Source: Thraustochytrium sp. TN22
Taxonomy: Eukaryota; Sar; Bigyra; Thraustochytrida; Thraustochytriidae
NCBI GenBank assembly: GCA_013306675.1
Contig: JABLUY010000288.1
Location: 1-42,178 of the forward strand
DNA: 42,178 bases
Direction: 5' to 3'
Shown here piece after piece: positions 7,788 through 16,591 of the stretch. How positions within the stretch are numbered: the first letter of the stretch is position 1; every line of letters begins with the position of its first letter. The position numbers and the translations under genes were made by a program. Under the pieces are notes generated by a model. The model ran no database searches and was not told the DNA's origin. It saw only the letters and a program-made list of their open reading frames with translations.

Positions 7788-10391
7788 ATGGCGGCCGAGG
7801 GAGGCGCGCAAGCAGACCTGCAGGCGCTCTCGGTGCTGCAGCGGCGCGTGGAGCTGGCAAGACGATGCGTGGCGGCGCAGGAGGCGTGCATACGCGCGGA
7901 GAATGAGGCACGCCGACGCGGGTACGCGAGTGTTGCGGCGGAGGAGCGCCAACGGCGCATTGAGGTGAAGCGCGCGCTTGCGGAGCGTAAACTGCTCAAC
8001 TGGAACCGACCGCAGCCCTTTGGCGACGAGGGCCACCTGGCCTATGAGCGGGATCGCGTCAAGGTGCTGCACGAGACGCGCGAGGAGCAAATCCCGCGGG
8101 TCTACGCACCTGCTGACCTGCTGCGGGCGAGAGAGCCAAAGCAGGTCGAGGAGGCATGCGTCGCGCGCATCCGGACTGGCGTGGAGACCTCCCTCACGGC
8201 GCAGCGCACCGCCCATGTAAGCGAGCTCGCGGGGCGGCTCGCAGACGCGGAGGGTCGTCTGCGAGAGCGCGTCGATATGCGCGTGGAGGACTACGTGTGC
8301 CGCATCGCCGACCTGGCGGAGCAGAACCCCGAGATCCTCGAGGAGAGCTCAGGTGAGGGCCGCTACTACCTGCGTGCACTACAGGAGGATCTAGATCGCG
8401 CCCAGGAGGAGCTCGACCCGCGCGTCGCAGAGGCACGCCAGGCCTTGGACGAGGCCGCCACAGCGCACGAGGCGCAGGTCGACGCGCTCGCGAGCGTCGA
8501 ATGGCGGCGGCAGCGCGCGGTGCACGCTTACTGCACCGCGAGCCTTGACCAGCGCGTTGTGCCAAGTCGCGCAGTGCTTGAGACGCTCTCTCGACTGCCG
8601 GTCTTTGTCGTGGAGAATTTGCTGCTGAATGAGGCGCAGGTCAAGGCGTGCGCAGCAGCGCTTGGCGAGGTGGATTGTGTGCTGGAGCTGCGCCTGGCGG
8701 AGAACAGCCTGGGTGCGTGCGGCGGAGCCCCGATGATTGCACCCCTGCTCGAAGCCAAGTCGTTTGGTGGACTCCGCGTATTGGCCGTGGAGCGGAACGA
8801 GCTGGGCGCCGCTGGCGCTGCGGCGCTCCTCGCCGCGTTGCCAAACGCTGGCTTCGCCAGCAGCTTGGAGCGACTTTCCCTCCGGGCGAATCGCATCGGC
8901 ATGGACGACGCAAGGCATCACCCGGCATTGGCACGCGCGCTGCGCGATGGCCTCGACGGGCGGCTCGCCGGCCTGCGCGAGGTCGACCTCGGCGACAACA
9001 AGCTCGCGTCCTCGCTGGGTCGTACGCTAGCAAGCTCGCTCCAGAACACCGCCTGCCCGCTGCGTGTGCTGCGGCTCAAATTTACAGACCTAGGACCGGC
9101 GGCGCTGCAGCGCCTCCTGTCAAGCATCGCAGTGAGCTCGCGGCTCGAGCAGATCGACCTTGGCTTTGCCGGGCTCTCGGACGGCCACGCGCAGCAGCTG
9201 GCGCGGGCGTTCTCCAGTCCTTCCAGCTCGCTCGCTGAGGTCCTCCTGGACGGCAATGCGCGCATCTCGGATCGCGGATGTGGCGCCCTGGCTCGGGCCT
9301 TGCGCGACAACAAGCGCATGGCCACGCTCAGCCTCGCGGACTGCGGCTATTCTGTGGAGGGCTGCAAGACGCTCATCAATCTGCTGCACGAAAACGCGCA
9401 CCTCGAGGAGCTTCGCTTTGACCTGTCCAAGTGCCTGTACAATCCGGTCGCCCGAGATGACGCGCTCGCGCACTTATTGTACGCGGGCATGCCACTGGAC
9501 GCTGAGTTCCCGCTCGAGGTGGTGCAACTCACGAGCTTCGCGTCCTTGCAAGCGCGGCTATGGGGCGAGGGGCAGGCGTTCGGGCTTTGCGAGTTGCCCC
9601 GAGTGCTGGGGGATGCGCCGGACACAGCACAGGGCGTGAGCCTGGAGGAGTGCGCGATCGGGATGCGGTGTCTTGCGCCTTTGGAGGGGACTGTCGCGCT
9701 GGAGGCAGACACGGAGGTCCCGCGCTACTTTAATGTCGAGGTGATTGAGGTTCACGCCAATGAGCACTTACAGCGCGCGACGCCCCAGGTGCGCGTGAAG
9801 CTCTTGGACCTAGCGCGAGTTGTGGACGGCGGCTTTGAAGTATACGATCCGGTCGCGGTGAGCGAGGCCAAGGGCGTCGCGCTGCAGTCGGCCTACCCTC
9901 TGGTCGATGTGGAGAAGCTGCGTTGCGTCCCGGCGGACGTCGCGGTCCTCCGTCTGGACGAGGCCCCGGACGCCACGGTGCTCTTTCCGGCCAGCATGCT
10001 GCCGCACTGGCTGCATACGGCCGGAGCGAGAGGCTACACCAGGGCCGCGCTGGTTCGCAACGTCGCTCAACGTGGCGCCGTCTTCACCTTTGCAAGCGCG
10101 TCGCCGCGTGAGGCATCGCCCGCAAGCTTGTGTCTCGAGTGCGGACATGTGAGGTCGCACTGGCCCGAGCAGATCGCGTTTGAGGTACTCTGGCCTGCGT
10201 GCGCTCTTCAACCACGCTGCCTGCCGCTCTACAGGCCGATCGCCGGAGGTAGCGTGGAGCTGCCGCCCGTGCGCCTGTCCAAGCGGCCGGGAAATGACCG
10301 ATTCGAGGCTCCTGGCGTCGCGCTCGAGTTCCATCGCCACCCTGGCTCGGACACGGCCGGTCTCCGTTTGCTCAAGAAGCAAGCAGCGTGA
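7788..10391 (+). CDS. Large leucine-rich-repeat protein with N-terminal coiled coil
   Basis: An 867-residue protein from the ATG at 7788 (GCGCCATGG). The frame is open to 7716, but those codons overlap minisatellite and are left out. Residues about 10-95 and 140-250 are Glu/Arg/Ala-rich helices with coiled-coil character. About eight ribonuclease-inhibitor-type LRRs follow at about 285-560, for example LRLAENSLGACGG, LERLSLRANRIGMDDA, LREVDLGDNKLA and LEEVLLDGN-like repeats. A C-terminal 300 residues have alternating beta-type patterns and match no family I know. There is no signal peptide or membrane segment. RI-type LRRs usually form protein-binding horseshoes; the partner is unknown. It converges on the Cys-rich membrane-protein gene with 133 bases between stops. 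Confidence 0.8.
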   Translation: MAAEGGAQADLQALSVLQRRVELARRCVAAQEACIRAENEARRRGYASVAAEERQRRIEVKRALAERKLLNWNRPQPFGDEGHLAYERDRVKVLHETREEQIPRVYAPADLLRAREPKQVEEACVARIRTGVETSLTAQRTAHVSELAGRLADAEGRLRERVDMRVEDYVCRIADLAEQNPEILEESSGEGRYYLRALQEDLDRAQEELDPRVAEARQALDEAATAHEAQVDALASVEWRRQRAVHAYCTASLDQRVVPSRAVLETLSRLPVFVVENLLLNEAQVKACAAALGEVDCVLELRLAENSLGACGGAPMIAPLLEAKSFGGLRVLAVERNELGAAGAAALLAALPNAGFASSLERLSLRANRIGMDDARHHPALARALRDGLDGRLAGLREVDLGDNKLASSLGRTLASSLQNTACPLRVLRLKFTDLGPAALQRLLSSIAVSSRLEQIDLGFAGLSDGHAQQLARAFSSPSSSLAEVLLDGNARISDRGCGALARALRDNKRMATLSLADCGYSVEGCKTLINLLHENAHLEELRFDLSKCLYNPVARDDALAHLLYAGMPLDAEFPLEVVQLTSFASLQARLWGEGQAFGLCELPRVLGDAPDTAQGVSLEECAIGMRCLAPLEGTVALEADTEVPRYFNVEVIEVHANEHLQRATPQVRVKLLDLARVVDGGFEVYDPVAVSEAKGVALQSAYPLVDVEKLRCVPADVAVLRLDEAPDATVLFPASMLPHWLHTAGARGYTRAALVRNVAQRGAVFTFASASPREASPASLCLECGHVRSHWPEQIAFEVLWPACALQPRCLPLYRPIAGGSVELPPVRLSKRPGNDRFEAPGVALEFHRHPGSDTAGLRLLKKQAA

Positions 10392-10524
10392 TGGAGTCAT
10401 GCATAGTCTAGCTTGCCCAACTCATCTCCTCAAGTAAGTTTGCACTGGCATGCGCCGGCGGCGTGGGTCCAGGCGGCCCGAGAAAATTCATCGAATTCCA
10501 GCTGTTGGGTGGTACCAGCACTTT

Positions 10525-11244
10525 TCATAGTGACTTGTGTGACTCGTCCGTTGACCTCGGCAGCGCCCCGAGCGTGGGCGGCGATCTTTGTGGACTGTCG
10601 AGACCTAGTACAGCGAAGCCGGCGCAGAGGAAGAGGACCAGCGCTGATATTGCGACGAGCGCGCTGGAGCGCGGCGGGAGGTCTTCCTGGCCATCGTGAT
10701 CTTTTATGCTCACACCCGAACATAGATTGAACGCCCCACCGCACAGCGAGTCTCTGCAGATGGCGCATGTGCGCTCCCAGGCGCGGAGTCGCTTGTCCAG
10801 CTCGGAATCGGCCTCGACTCCATCCTCTTCCTCTTCTACTTTCGCCTCATTGTCTCGGCGGGTTGACCAAGAGTCCAGGATGCATTCGTAGCTACACGAG
10901 TAAGCTGCGCACTCGACGAACTCCAAAATACAATTGTCGCACGCTGGCGTCAACCTCGGAGGCTTTGCTCGAAGGCACCCTTGCAGCTCCGAAAGTTCGC
11001 CGGCCTCCTCTGCGCACAGGGCGAGCTTTTTGCGCACCGCTCTCACGTTTTCGGGCCAGCTGACGCCCTGCTCCATCTGGCACGCGCCCTGCGAGAGCTT
11101 GGCGTCCTCGTCCAAGCCCACGAGCGGGACGCCCTTGACAAGCTCCTCCCTCTCCACGCGGAGCGCGCCGCCCGTCTCGGCCAGCACGGCCGTCAGCAGA
11201 CCCAGCATCAGCATCAGCAGCAGCACGCCCAACAGCCTGAGCAT
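10525..11244 (-). CDS. Small type I membrane protein with 12-Cys ectodomain
   Basis: The chosen start at 11244 gives 239 residues opening with a clear signal peptide (MLRLLGVLLLMLMLGLLTAV, cleavage near LA-ET at 22-24). The frame is open upstream to 11370, but that would bury the signal. Twelve ectodomain cysteines lie at 55, 77, 90, 102, 105, 112, 117, 121, 160, 163, 168 and 175. They make two motifs: CxxCx6Cx4Cx3C and CxxCx4Cx6C. An acidic helix lies between them at about 134-150. One transmembrane helix (about 194-214) leads to a 25-residue cytoplasmic tail. The protein probably acts at the surface or in the endomembrane system. No named family is recognised. Confidence 0.7.
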   Translation of the reverse strand: MLRLLGVLLLMLMLGLLTAVLAETGGALRVEREELVKGVPLVGLDEDAKLSQGACQMEQGVSWPENVRAVRKKLALCAEEAGELSELQGCLRAKPPRLTPACDNCILEFVECAAYSCSYECILDSWSTRRDNEAKVEEEEDGVEADSELDKRLRAWERTCAICRDSLCGGAFNLCSGVSIKDHDGQEDLPPRSSALVAISALVLFLCAGFAVLGLDSPQRSPPTLGALPRSTDESHKSL

Positions 11245-12102
11245 CCACGCGAATCGGAAAGGTCTTGCCGCCGTGCACCGCGAGCTCGAGCACATGCACG
11301 TGCTCAAGTGGTTGCTGCAGGCGCTGGGCGACATCCTGCCACTTCGCTTCGCTTCTTGTGCGGGAACCAAGCGGGGCCCGCTGCGAGCGCGGCGCCCGAG
11401 CGGCGCCCTGCGCGGCGGCGGCGCGCCGCGGCCCGTCTCGCGAGGAAGCCCGCCACGCGGCCAGACTTTGTCTCCCGCCCGCGCGCAGTCCTGTAGCTAG
11501 CTCTCTCTCGGCAGGGTGACGAAGTCACGATGGTGATGACGCGTTAGTAAAAGTCGACCACGGCACGATGCGTCACTTGAAGTGGGCGGTCCGGCATGCA
11601 GTGCCATACGCACCTAGATTTCACCGTGACGAAGAACCGGGCGCGGAGGACTTCTGTCCGAGCCATCACATAGCCGTCGTCTTCGCGAGAAGGAAACGGC
11701 GACGTCGAGACCACCAGGCACAGCTTCTTGAGCACGTCGTGTTCTTCAAGAAGGCCTTGCGATACCGAGCAAAGCCGGCCACATCACGGCAGGCCGACCT
11801 TTTACTCGTTGCGTTGCGCTGCGCTGCGCTGCGCTGCGTTGCGCTGCGCTGCGCTGCGCTGCGCTGCGTTGCGCCCGACGGGCCTCTGCGCAATGGCGCA
11901 GTCTGCGCAGACGCCCTTCGCCAGGAAGTGGCCGACAGTCGGGCCCTCGCCGTGCTCACCGTCACGGTCGGCGGCGTCCACGACGGCCTGAGCGGCGGAG
12001 CGCGGCGCCGACGTGGAGAGAGAGAGAGAGAGCTGCAGACCTGCTCGGCGGAGCGGAGCGAGAGGGCGGCGCGGCGGCGCGGGCGCGAGCGGAGCGGAGC
12101 GG
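11245..12102. promoter_or_regulatory. Divergent intergenic region, Cys-rich protein / VMA21
   Basis: These 858 bases lie between two outward-facing starts. They hold an AGCTAGCT box (11496-11503), a lower-GC stretch at about 11510-11760, the GCGCT/GCGTT pentamer array and a GA run (12016-12030). Frames crossing the array encode only repetitive Cys/Ala/Leu/Arg and are not supported as genes. Confidence 0.5.
11811..11875. repeat. GCGYT pentanucleotide array, 13 units
   Basis: Thirteen consecutive 5-base units are almost all GCGCT, with GCGTT variants at units 1, 6 and 12 and the last unit ending GCGCC. It sits about 230 bases before the VMA21 ATG. Confidence 0.9.
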
Positions 12103-12210
12103 ATGGCGGGCACGGAGGCGGCGGCGCGGCGCAAGTCGTCAGAGGCCAAGGGCGACGAGGAGAAGCGCGCGCCGGAGGCCGCCGGCGATGAGCTGGACGC
12201 GGCGAAGCGC

Positions 12211-12241
<31 letters not shown>

Positions 12242-12679
12242 GCGTGAGCGCTGCTACCGTGGCGGCGGTCGCCGCGGGCGGCCAGCCGTGGGGCGAGCTC
12301 AAGGAGGGCCAGGTGCGCACGAACCTGTTCACGGCCATGGGCAACCCGGATAATGCGGGCGTGCTGCGCAAGCTGGCCTTCTTCAGCGTGCTCATGCTCG
12401 TGGTTCCGCTATGTAGGTTGACTGTTTGGGCGAAAGGACTGGCTGGAATGACTGACGAGACGCAAGAGCGCAGGGACCTTTTACTACTTGCGCGACCAGT
12501 ACCTCCCGAGCATCGGTGTCATGGAGCGGCGGGACTCGATCGCCGGAGTGGCTGCGTGCCTGAGCGTGCAGATGGTCATGGCGCTGTACGTGGTGATGGC
12601 GTTCACGGAGAAGGACGACGAGGAAGACCGGGGCCCGGACGGCGCTGCGCCTGAAGAGGAGCCCAAGAAGGAGAGGTGA
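12103..12679 (+). CDS. VMA21: VMA21-like V-ATPase assembly factor, two exons
   Basis: Exons 12103-12412 and 12474-12679 join in phase 1 to give 171 residues. The intron is 61 bases, with a GTAGGT donor, a CTGAC branch-like site at 12452-12456 and a GCGCAG acceptor. Exon one ends in the first membrane helix (LRKLAFFSVLMLVVPL) and exon two resumes TFYYLRDQYLPS. The second helix (GVAACLSVQMVMALYVVMAF) lies at about 128-147. The C-terminus is KKER, a KKXX ER-retrieval signal like the KKED of yeast Vma21p. Vma21 assembles the V0 proton-pore sector in the ER and recycles from the Golgi. The N-terminal 80 residues are Gly/Ala/Lys-rich and not conserved. Without splicing the frame runs to 12654 and loses helix two and the retrieval signal, so splicing is strongly favoured. 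Confidence 0.88.
12413..12473 (+). other. Intron of the VMA21-like gene
   Basis: A GT-AG intron of 61 bases, phase 1. Its removal makes codon 104 (T|GG, Trp) and restores the family pattern of two helices and a dilysine tail. The branch-like adenine at 12455 is 18 bases before the acceptor. Confidence 0.85.
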
Positions 12680-12857
12680 TGTGGGAGGCGTCCATGACGA
12701 GCTGGACGAGGGCCTGGATGGGGCTGCCTGGCTCGCTGGCTCGCTTGCTCGGCCATTCCGCTATTCTATTTTTGTTGTGGTATGCATGGGTTGCAGGCTG
12801 GCAGGCAGCACAAACAGGGCAAGTAGGGCAAATAGGCAGCCGACCAGTGCGATATGG

Positions 12858-12926
<69 letters not shown>

Positions 12927-13227
12927 AACAACGGCTGGTGCGAGTGCTGCACATGCTAGGATAAACAGGATAAACAGGAAAAAAAAAGACTGACCGTGAG
13001 TGGGTTATGTATGGGATAGTGGTATCCTGATCGGCCCCGATCCACAAAGTTTATAAAGTAGGGTGGGGAAGGAAGAGCACGAGGACACGCCCATAAAGTC
13101 ACACAAACACACACACACGCACGCGCGCGCGCAAACACACGCCGGCCGCACGCAGAGGGGAAGGAGAGGAAGTGACCGAGCTACATCGCGTCGGCAGAAG
13201 AAAAAAGGGGTGTGAGCGAGCTCCCGT
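12680..13227. other. Convergent intergenic region with CTG and CA repeats
   Basis: These 548 bases lie between the VMA21 and mitoferrin stops and hold both 3' UTRs. Features are a 22- to 23-unit GCT array and a CA/CG-rich alternating purine-pyrimidine tract at about 13103-13141. No gene is seen. Confidence 0.6.
12859..12926. repeat. Uninterrupted GCT (CTG/CAG) array of 22-23 units
   Basis: Sixty-eight bases of pure GCT repeat in the convergent 3' region. It reads as polyAla, polyLeu or polyCys in one direction and polyGln, polySer or polyAla in the other. It is not inside a supported CDS. Confidence 0.95.
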
Positions 13228-14610
13228 CTATGAGCTCCACTCCGAGAAGATGCTCTTGAAGGTCTCGTAGGAGGTCCAGGAGATGGCAACAGAGGGGGCG
13301 TGGACCATGAGGCGCGGGCGCAGGCCACGCGCGAAGCCCTTGAGGCCCTCCTCCTGGTAGACGCGCTTGGCAGTGTCGACGAGGCCATTGTAGCGAAGGG
13401 GCGCGTCGTTCTCCGCCGCAGCGCTGGAGAGGAGCGCGCGGCGGTCCGACGGGCTCTCCAAGAGCCGCCGAGCGTCGCTGGCGCGCAGCGAGGCGCCACG
13501 CGCGCCGGCGCGCGAGGACGTGAAGAGCTTGCGCTGCGAGGCGTCCAAGGTCGGGTTGACGGAGCGCGTCGCCGTGGTGGTGCCCTTGACGTAGGGGCCA
13601 AAGGGCGATGCGTTGCGCGCGTTGAAGTTGGAGAACTTGGTGGCGCGCGAGTAGTAGGGCGAGACGGTGACGCCGATGGAGGGCTGGCCGACGTGGCGCG
13701 CGCCGCGCTCAAGCGAGAGCGGCGTGGCGTAGCTGGTGAGCCCGGGCATGGCCGCGCCGGCGCGCATCTGGGACCAGACACCGGCGAAGAAGCGCATGCT
13801 GGAGCCGGAGGGCCCCATGCGCGCGGGGGCGCTGGCGGGGCCGGCGCCGGGGCCGCCGCTGCGCGAGGCGGCCTTGGCGGCCTTGGCGGCAGCCTGGGCC
13901 TGGAACTCGCGGAAGACGGACTGCGTCTGCAGGCGCGTCTTGACGACGTCGAGCGGGTTGGTGAAGGCGGCCGCGACGGCGCCGGAGAGAGCGCCGCTGA
14001 CGAAAAAGGCCGGCAGGTTGTACTCGTTGCCGGGGTTGAGCACCTTCTTGAGACTCTCGTTGGCCGACACCATGACGGCGGCGTAGGGCATGTTCATGAT
14101 GAGCGTGGTGGGGAAACTCAAAAACAGCGCACCGATGCCCTCGGTGCGCAGCACTGTCCGCGCGCAGTCCACCATGCCCTCGTGCAGGCCCAGCTGCAGG
14201 CGCTGCTTGATGACGTCCATGGGCGTCATGATCGAGTCGTGCGCCACGGTGGCGAGTACGCCGGCGGCGCCGGCGGCCACGGGCGTGTGCTCCTCGCCGT
14301 CCGCGCCGAAGCGCAGCTTGGCCTGCTCAAAGATGGAGAAGTAGGCGGCGTGTGCCGGCACGCAGGCCGTGAACATGGTCGACACGCCGCGCCACAGCCT
14401 GAAGAAGCCCTCCTGCTGCACGAGGCGCGCCACCGCGCCGCGCGAGGTGCCCTCTGTCTGCATGTGCGTCTTGATGGTGTCGAACGGGAAGATGGCGCAG
14501 TGCTCCGCGGCGCCCGCCATGCTGCCCGCCGCCGCGTGCACCACAAAGCTCGTCCCTGACTCTGGCGACCATTCCTCCCAGTCCTCCAGGTGGTCCCACG
14601 TCTCCGCCAT
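13228..14610 (-). CDS. Mitoferrin-like mitochondrial iron carrier with long insertion
   Basis: A 460-residue SLC25 carrier. The three signature motifs are FPFDTIKTHMQT (P42, D44, K47), TPMDVIKQRLQL (P130, D132, K135) and NPLDVVKTRLQTQ (P219, D221, K224). Mitoferrin-type blocks are PAHAAYFSIFEQAK at 85-98, TTLIMNMPYAAVMVSANE at 168-185 and GLRPRLMVHAPSVAISW at 429-445. These match the Mrs3/4 and SLC25A28/37 family, which import ferrous iron into the matrix for haem and Fe-S cluster synthesis. Usual length is near 300-350; here about 170 Ala/Ser/Arg-rich residues (about 232-404) sit between helix 5 and the matrix helix before helix 6, so they should face the matrix. All six helices and the PX[DE]XX[KR] residues are kept. 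The start is the ATG at 14610. Confidence 0.92.
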   Translation of the reverse strand: MAETWDHLEDWEEWSPESGTSFVVHAAAGSMAGAAEHCAIFPFDTIKTHMQTEGTSRGAVARLVQQEGFFRLWRGVSTMFTACVPAHAAYFSIFEQAKLRFGADGEEHTPVAAGAAGVLATVAHDSIMTPMDVIKQRLQLGLHEGMVDCARTVLRTEGIGALFLSFPTTLIMNMPYAAVMVSANESLKKVLNPGNEYNLPAFFVSGALSGAVAAAFTNPLDVVKTRLQTQSVFREFQAQAAAKAAKAASRSGGPGAGPASAPARMGPSGSSMRFFAGVWSQMRAGAAMPGLTSYATPLSLERGARHVGQPSIGVTVSPYYSRATKFSNFNARNASPFGPYVKGTTTATRSVNPTLDASQRKLFTSSRAGARGASLRASDARRLLESPSDRRALLSSAAAENDAPLRYNGLVDTAKRVYQEEGLKGFARGLRPRLMVHAPSVAISWTSYETFKSIFSEWSS

Positions 14611-15053
14611 CCTGCCGCTCGCTCGCTACCCCGCCCGGCCGCTCGCGCCGCCGCCCTGCCCGCGCCGCCCGCGCCGCCCGCGCTGCCCGCGCTGCGCCTC
14701 GGTCCGCCCGACGCCGGCGCCTGCGCCCCGCGCAGCGCCCCGCCGCGGCCCGCAGCGGCGCCCGCCCGCCGCGCGCCCGCCCGCCTCCCTCGCCGCGCGC
14801 GCGCCGCGCCCGCGCGCAGGCCGCCGCCGCGCCGCCGCCGCCGCTCGCTCGACGCAGCCTCGCTCCAGCTCTGCCGCTCCTCTCCTCTCCTCTCATCTCG
14901 TCTCGCTGCGCAGCGCTGCTCGCAGCCACGCCTGCCAGGCGAGTCTTTTCAAATTACCCGCGCCGCCGCGCCGCGCCGCGCGCCGCTGCCGCCCGGCCCG
15001 CGCTGCCTCTGCTGCCGCCCGCCGCCGCGCGCCGCCGCCGCCGCGCTGCCTGT

Positions 15054-15088
<35 letters not shown>

Positions 15089-15090
15089 CC
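15054..15090. repeat. CTGC tetranucleotide array
   Basis: About nine uninterrupted CTGC units, preceded by a degenerate copy with TGTC. It lies about 440 bases upstream of the mitoferrin ATG. Confidence 0.9.
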
Positions 15091-15167
15091 CGCGCGCCTG
15101 CGCGCGCGCCCGCCCGCGCGCGCTGCGGCGGCGCGGCCAGGCCAGGCGCCTCGGAGCCGCGGCGCCT

Positions 15168-15186
15168 GCTAGCTAGCTAGCTAGCT
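15168..15186. repeat. AGCT array upstream of mitoferrin
   Basis: Four tandem AGCT units (15171-15186) preceded by GCT. The unit is self-complementary. It is one of several intergenic AGCT/TAGC boxes in this window. Confidence 0.9.
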
Positions 15187-16174
15187 GCACGGCAAGTGGT
15201 CGCGCGGATGGGCCGCTTCTTGGGGCGCTTTCCGCGCGTTCCGCCAGGCGCGCAAGCAGCGCGCGAGCACCGCGCTCGCGCCTGCTTGCGCGCGCGGCGC
15301 GGAACGCGTCCGCGCGCCTGCCTGCCGCGCCTCGCCGCGATCCGCGCGCCTGAGGTCGGGCTGGAGAAAAGGCGGCGCCGCGCGCCTCGTCGCCGCTCGC
15401 AGCCGGGTCGGGTCTGTCAGAGTCTAGAATCGATGATCGATCCAAGGCAGGCTCGCGGCGGCGCGAGGGCGCGCAGAGGGAGCCCGCGCCGAGCTCAGCT
15501 CCGAGGCGATCACGGTGCTGGCGGCCGTGCTCGGCTCGCGGGCTTCTTTGATTTACGTTTTCGCGCTGGCAGCGAGCGAGCTGAGCGGCAAGCTCAAGGC
15601 GACTCGGAGGAGCAGCAAGCAAGCCCAAATCAATTTCTTTCTCAGCAGGCTCTGCCTGGCAGCACGCACGCACGCTGTTCTTCCTGGCGGCGTGGCGGCG
15701 CGGCGCGGCGCGGTGCGGTGCGGCGGCGCGCAGGCTCGTCAAGTTCGCGGTGGCAGCACAGCACCGGCAGGCAGGCTGGTGCTGGTGGCCGCACGCAAGG
15801 CAAACTTGCACGCGACGCAAGACGCAGCGCGGCGCAGCGCGACGCGAGGCGACGCGACGGCGGCCGTCGTGGCCGGCGGCGTGGCTGCGCGAGCTCCGCC
15901 CGCGCCCACTCGCGCTCGTAGGCTCAAACTCGCGCTTGCGCCGCGAGGCGACGGCGAGGCTCCGCAGCAAAGGCGCGTGCGTGCTCGTGCGTCTGCGCCG
16001 GCTGTGGAGAGGACGACACAGGCTCACTCACTGAGCCGTCAGCGTGGCTGGTGATGGCCGGCGGGCGCCGGGTTGCGGGCGCGCTGGGCTCCTTGGCAGC
16101 CGTCAGCCGCCGCGCCGCGAGGCCCGAGCTTCAAGTTCAAGGCGCTTCACCGCGTCGCGCTGGCTGCTGCGCTT

Positions 16175-16341
16175 CTGCCACTGGCAGGCTGCTCGTCGGC
16201 CTCCGAGCAAGACCCGGAAGCAGCGGCTGCCAGTGGCAGCTGAGTGGTGCCAGTGATGCAGTGGGTGTCGGTGCAGTGGTCGTCGCGGGGCGCCACCACC
16301 ACTGTGTGATGTGTGTGGTGATGGCCATCACCATGGTGATG
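16175..16341. repeat. Cluster of short perfect palindromes
   Basis: CTGCCA-N-TGGCAG occurs twice, at 16175-16187 (centre C) and 16227-16239 (centre G, with arms extended to 16226-16240). A 14-base palindrome GTGATGGCCATCAC (16318-16331) overlaps the 16-base palindrome CATCACCATGGTGATG (16326-16341). Confidence 0.85.
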
Positions 16342-16547
16342 GTTGCGCAGGGTGTGTACGGTGGGATGACGCGTGTCCGCGAGCACCTCGGTGTGCGAGA
16401 TTTCCCCGGATTTCCCGGCTTGCTTGAGTCATCGTCAGCTTGCTTGCGTTCAGGTGAAGGACGATCAGGACGATCAGGACGATGCGCCGGGACTTGTTCT
16501 CAATGTCAACAGCTTTCAATTTCGCGAACTACACCCATCCGGCGTCG

Positions 16548-16579
<32 letters not shown>

Positions 16580-16591
16580 TCGAGATCATCG

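Larger units (their letters stand above)
14611..16591. other. Intergenic region with repeats and palindromes; no gene supported
   Basis: 1,981 bases between the mitoferrin start and the SET gene stop. The first 450 bases are GC-rich simple sequence and the probable mitoferrin promoter. A CTGC tetramer array and an AGCT array follow. From 16175 to 16341 lies a cluster of perfect palindromes, then a GGACGATCA repeat (about 16461-16485) and GGCGTC hexamers (about 16550-16580). Several open frames cross the region in all phases, but none has a recognisable domain or consistent coding character. Confidence 0.5.
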
